Assembly: GCF_000384195.1 (NCBI RefSeq)
Contig: NZ_KB913034.1
Span: 22,645 to 86,644, forward strand
Source of the DNA: Allobaculum stercoricanis DSM 13633
GTDB taxonomy: Bacteria > Bacillota_I > Bacilli_A > Erysipelotrichales > Erysipelotrichaceae
DNA length: 64,000 nucleotides
Direction of reading: 5' to 3'
Part shown: piece after piece, positions 63,566 to 64,000 of the stretch
How the letters are laid out: the number at the start of each line of letters is the position of its first letter
Numbering within the stretch: the stretch's first letter is position 1
Program-made: the position numbers and the translations under genes
The notes under the pieces: generated by a model
The model's input: only the letters and a program-made list of their open reading frames with translations
Database searches by the model: none
Told to the model about the DNA's origin: nothing

Positions 63566-64000
63566 ATGAATGAGAAAAAGAAACAATTATTTATTGAAGG
63601 AATGAAAGCCTCGATTCCGATTGCTTCAGGCTACTTTGCGGTTTCGGCAGCGTATGGAATGGCGGCGATTGTTCAAGGTATGACCGTTACGCAAGCGGTG
63701 ATGACTAGCTTGCTCAATTTGACAAGTGCTGGCCAATTTTTCGGGAACGACTTTGATTTGTGCGCAAGCTTCTTTAGTGGAACTTGTGTTAACCCAACTT
63801 GTGATTAATGCGCGTTATTTTTTGATGTCCATTTCTTTGGCGCAAAAAAACAGGAAACAAGATGCCACTTAAAAAACGATTGATCATGTCGTTTGGCATC
63901 ACGGATGAAATTTATGCAGTAGCAATATCACAAACAGGCGCTGTGAAATTTGTTTGGTTTTTAGGTTTGATGATCCCGCCAATTATAGGTTGGACACTGG
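63566..64000 (+). pseudogene. azlC: AzlC-like branched-chain amino acid exporter subunit, two frameshifts, 3' end outside window
   Basis: The product would be the large subunit of an AzlCD exporter. The first frame reads EGMKASIPIASGYFAVSAAYG up to SAGQFFG. After about 63745 the homology continues in a second frame (TTLICAQASLVELVLTQLVI, then YFLMSISLAQK). At the A7 tract 63844-63850 it moves to a third frame (MPLKKRLIMSFGITDEIYAV) and runs off the window. Both shifts behave as one extra base. The second is in a homopolymer, so sequencing error is possible. Read as is, the gene is broken. Confidence 0.75.

Overview
The window is a low-GC Gram-positive (Bacillota) chromosome segment. Several features point this way: Shine-Dalgarno-led genes, CIRCE-controlled hrcA-grpE-dnaK-dnaJ, a T-box leader, LacI/cre-like operators and many Rho-independent terminators. 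The gene styles fit Erysipelotrichia-like gut bacteria, but that placement is an inference. The standard genetic code is in use, since TGA ends argJ and argD. No tRNA, rRNA or CRISPR array was recognised.

Layout. 1-2351 is the right part of an IS66 element (tnpB, tnpC, right terminal repeat). 2418-3239 is pgeF on the minus strand. 3423-9274 is the heat-shock operon hrcA-grpE-dnaK-dnaJ plus a second J-protein gene, behind two tandem CIRCE operators. 9297-10305 is a NERD-like membrane protein gene. 10306-13487 holds two different group II intron remnants bracketing a secreted C39-like cysteine peptidase and a small membrane-anchored protein. 13512-15478 carries a membrane protein and an osmoprotectant-type binding lipoprotein.

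15834-30902 is a maltodextrin/galactose region: sugar ABC transporter (binding protein, two permeases), LacI regulator, 4-alpha-glucanotransferase, glycogen/maltodextrin phosphorylase, a separate MsmK/MalK-type ATPase, then galT and galE. Together these import and degrade alpha-glucans and feed galactose into UDP-sugars. Several LacI/CcpA-like operator candidates lie in its intergenic gaps. A MATE transporter follows.

32478-40967 is a full arginine biosynthesis operon, argG-H-C-J-B-D-F, behind a T-box whose specifier reads CGU (Arg), followed by an Arg-rich leader ORF. argG has no conventional start codon upstream of its intact P-loop. 40971-41738 is a broken ABC-F antibiotic-protection gene that still has its uORF/attenuator leader. 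Next come a lipoprotein, a second MATE transporter, a HAD phosphatase and a PHP phosphatase.

46071-48796 is a gene graveyard: IS21-like iterated ends, an XRE regulator fragment, a DUF2326 fragment, and a polymorphic-toxin C-terminus with an adjacent intact putative immunity gene. A beta-lactamase-fold exported protein gene also lies here. 48918-56168 carries an acyltransferase, a P1 peptidase, a third MATE transporter, a 1011-residue TOTE-type primase-helicase-PLD-like fusion that seems to have lost its primase active site, and a UPF0158-GNAT fusion. 56192-62259 is a complete oligopeptide ABC transporter operon (oppBCDF, then oppA) on the minus strand. 62777-63348 encodes a HesB-like protein with a Cys/His-rich 14-residue repeat tail. 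The window ends in a frameshifted azlC-like gene.
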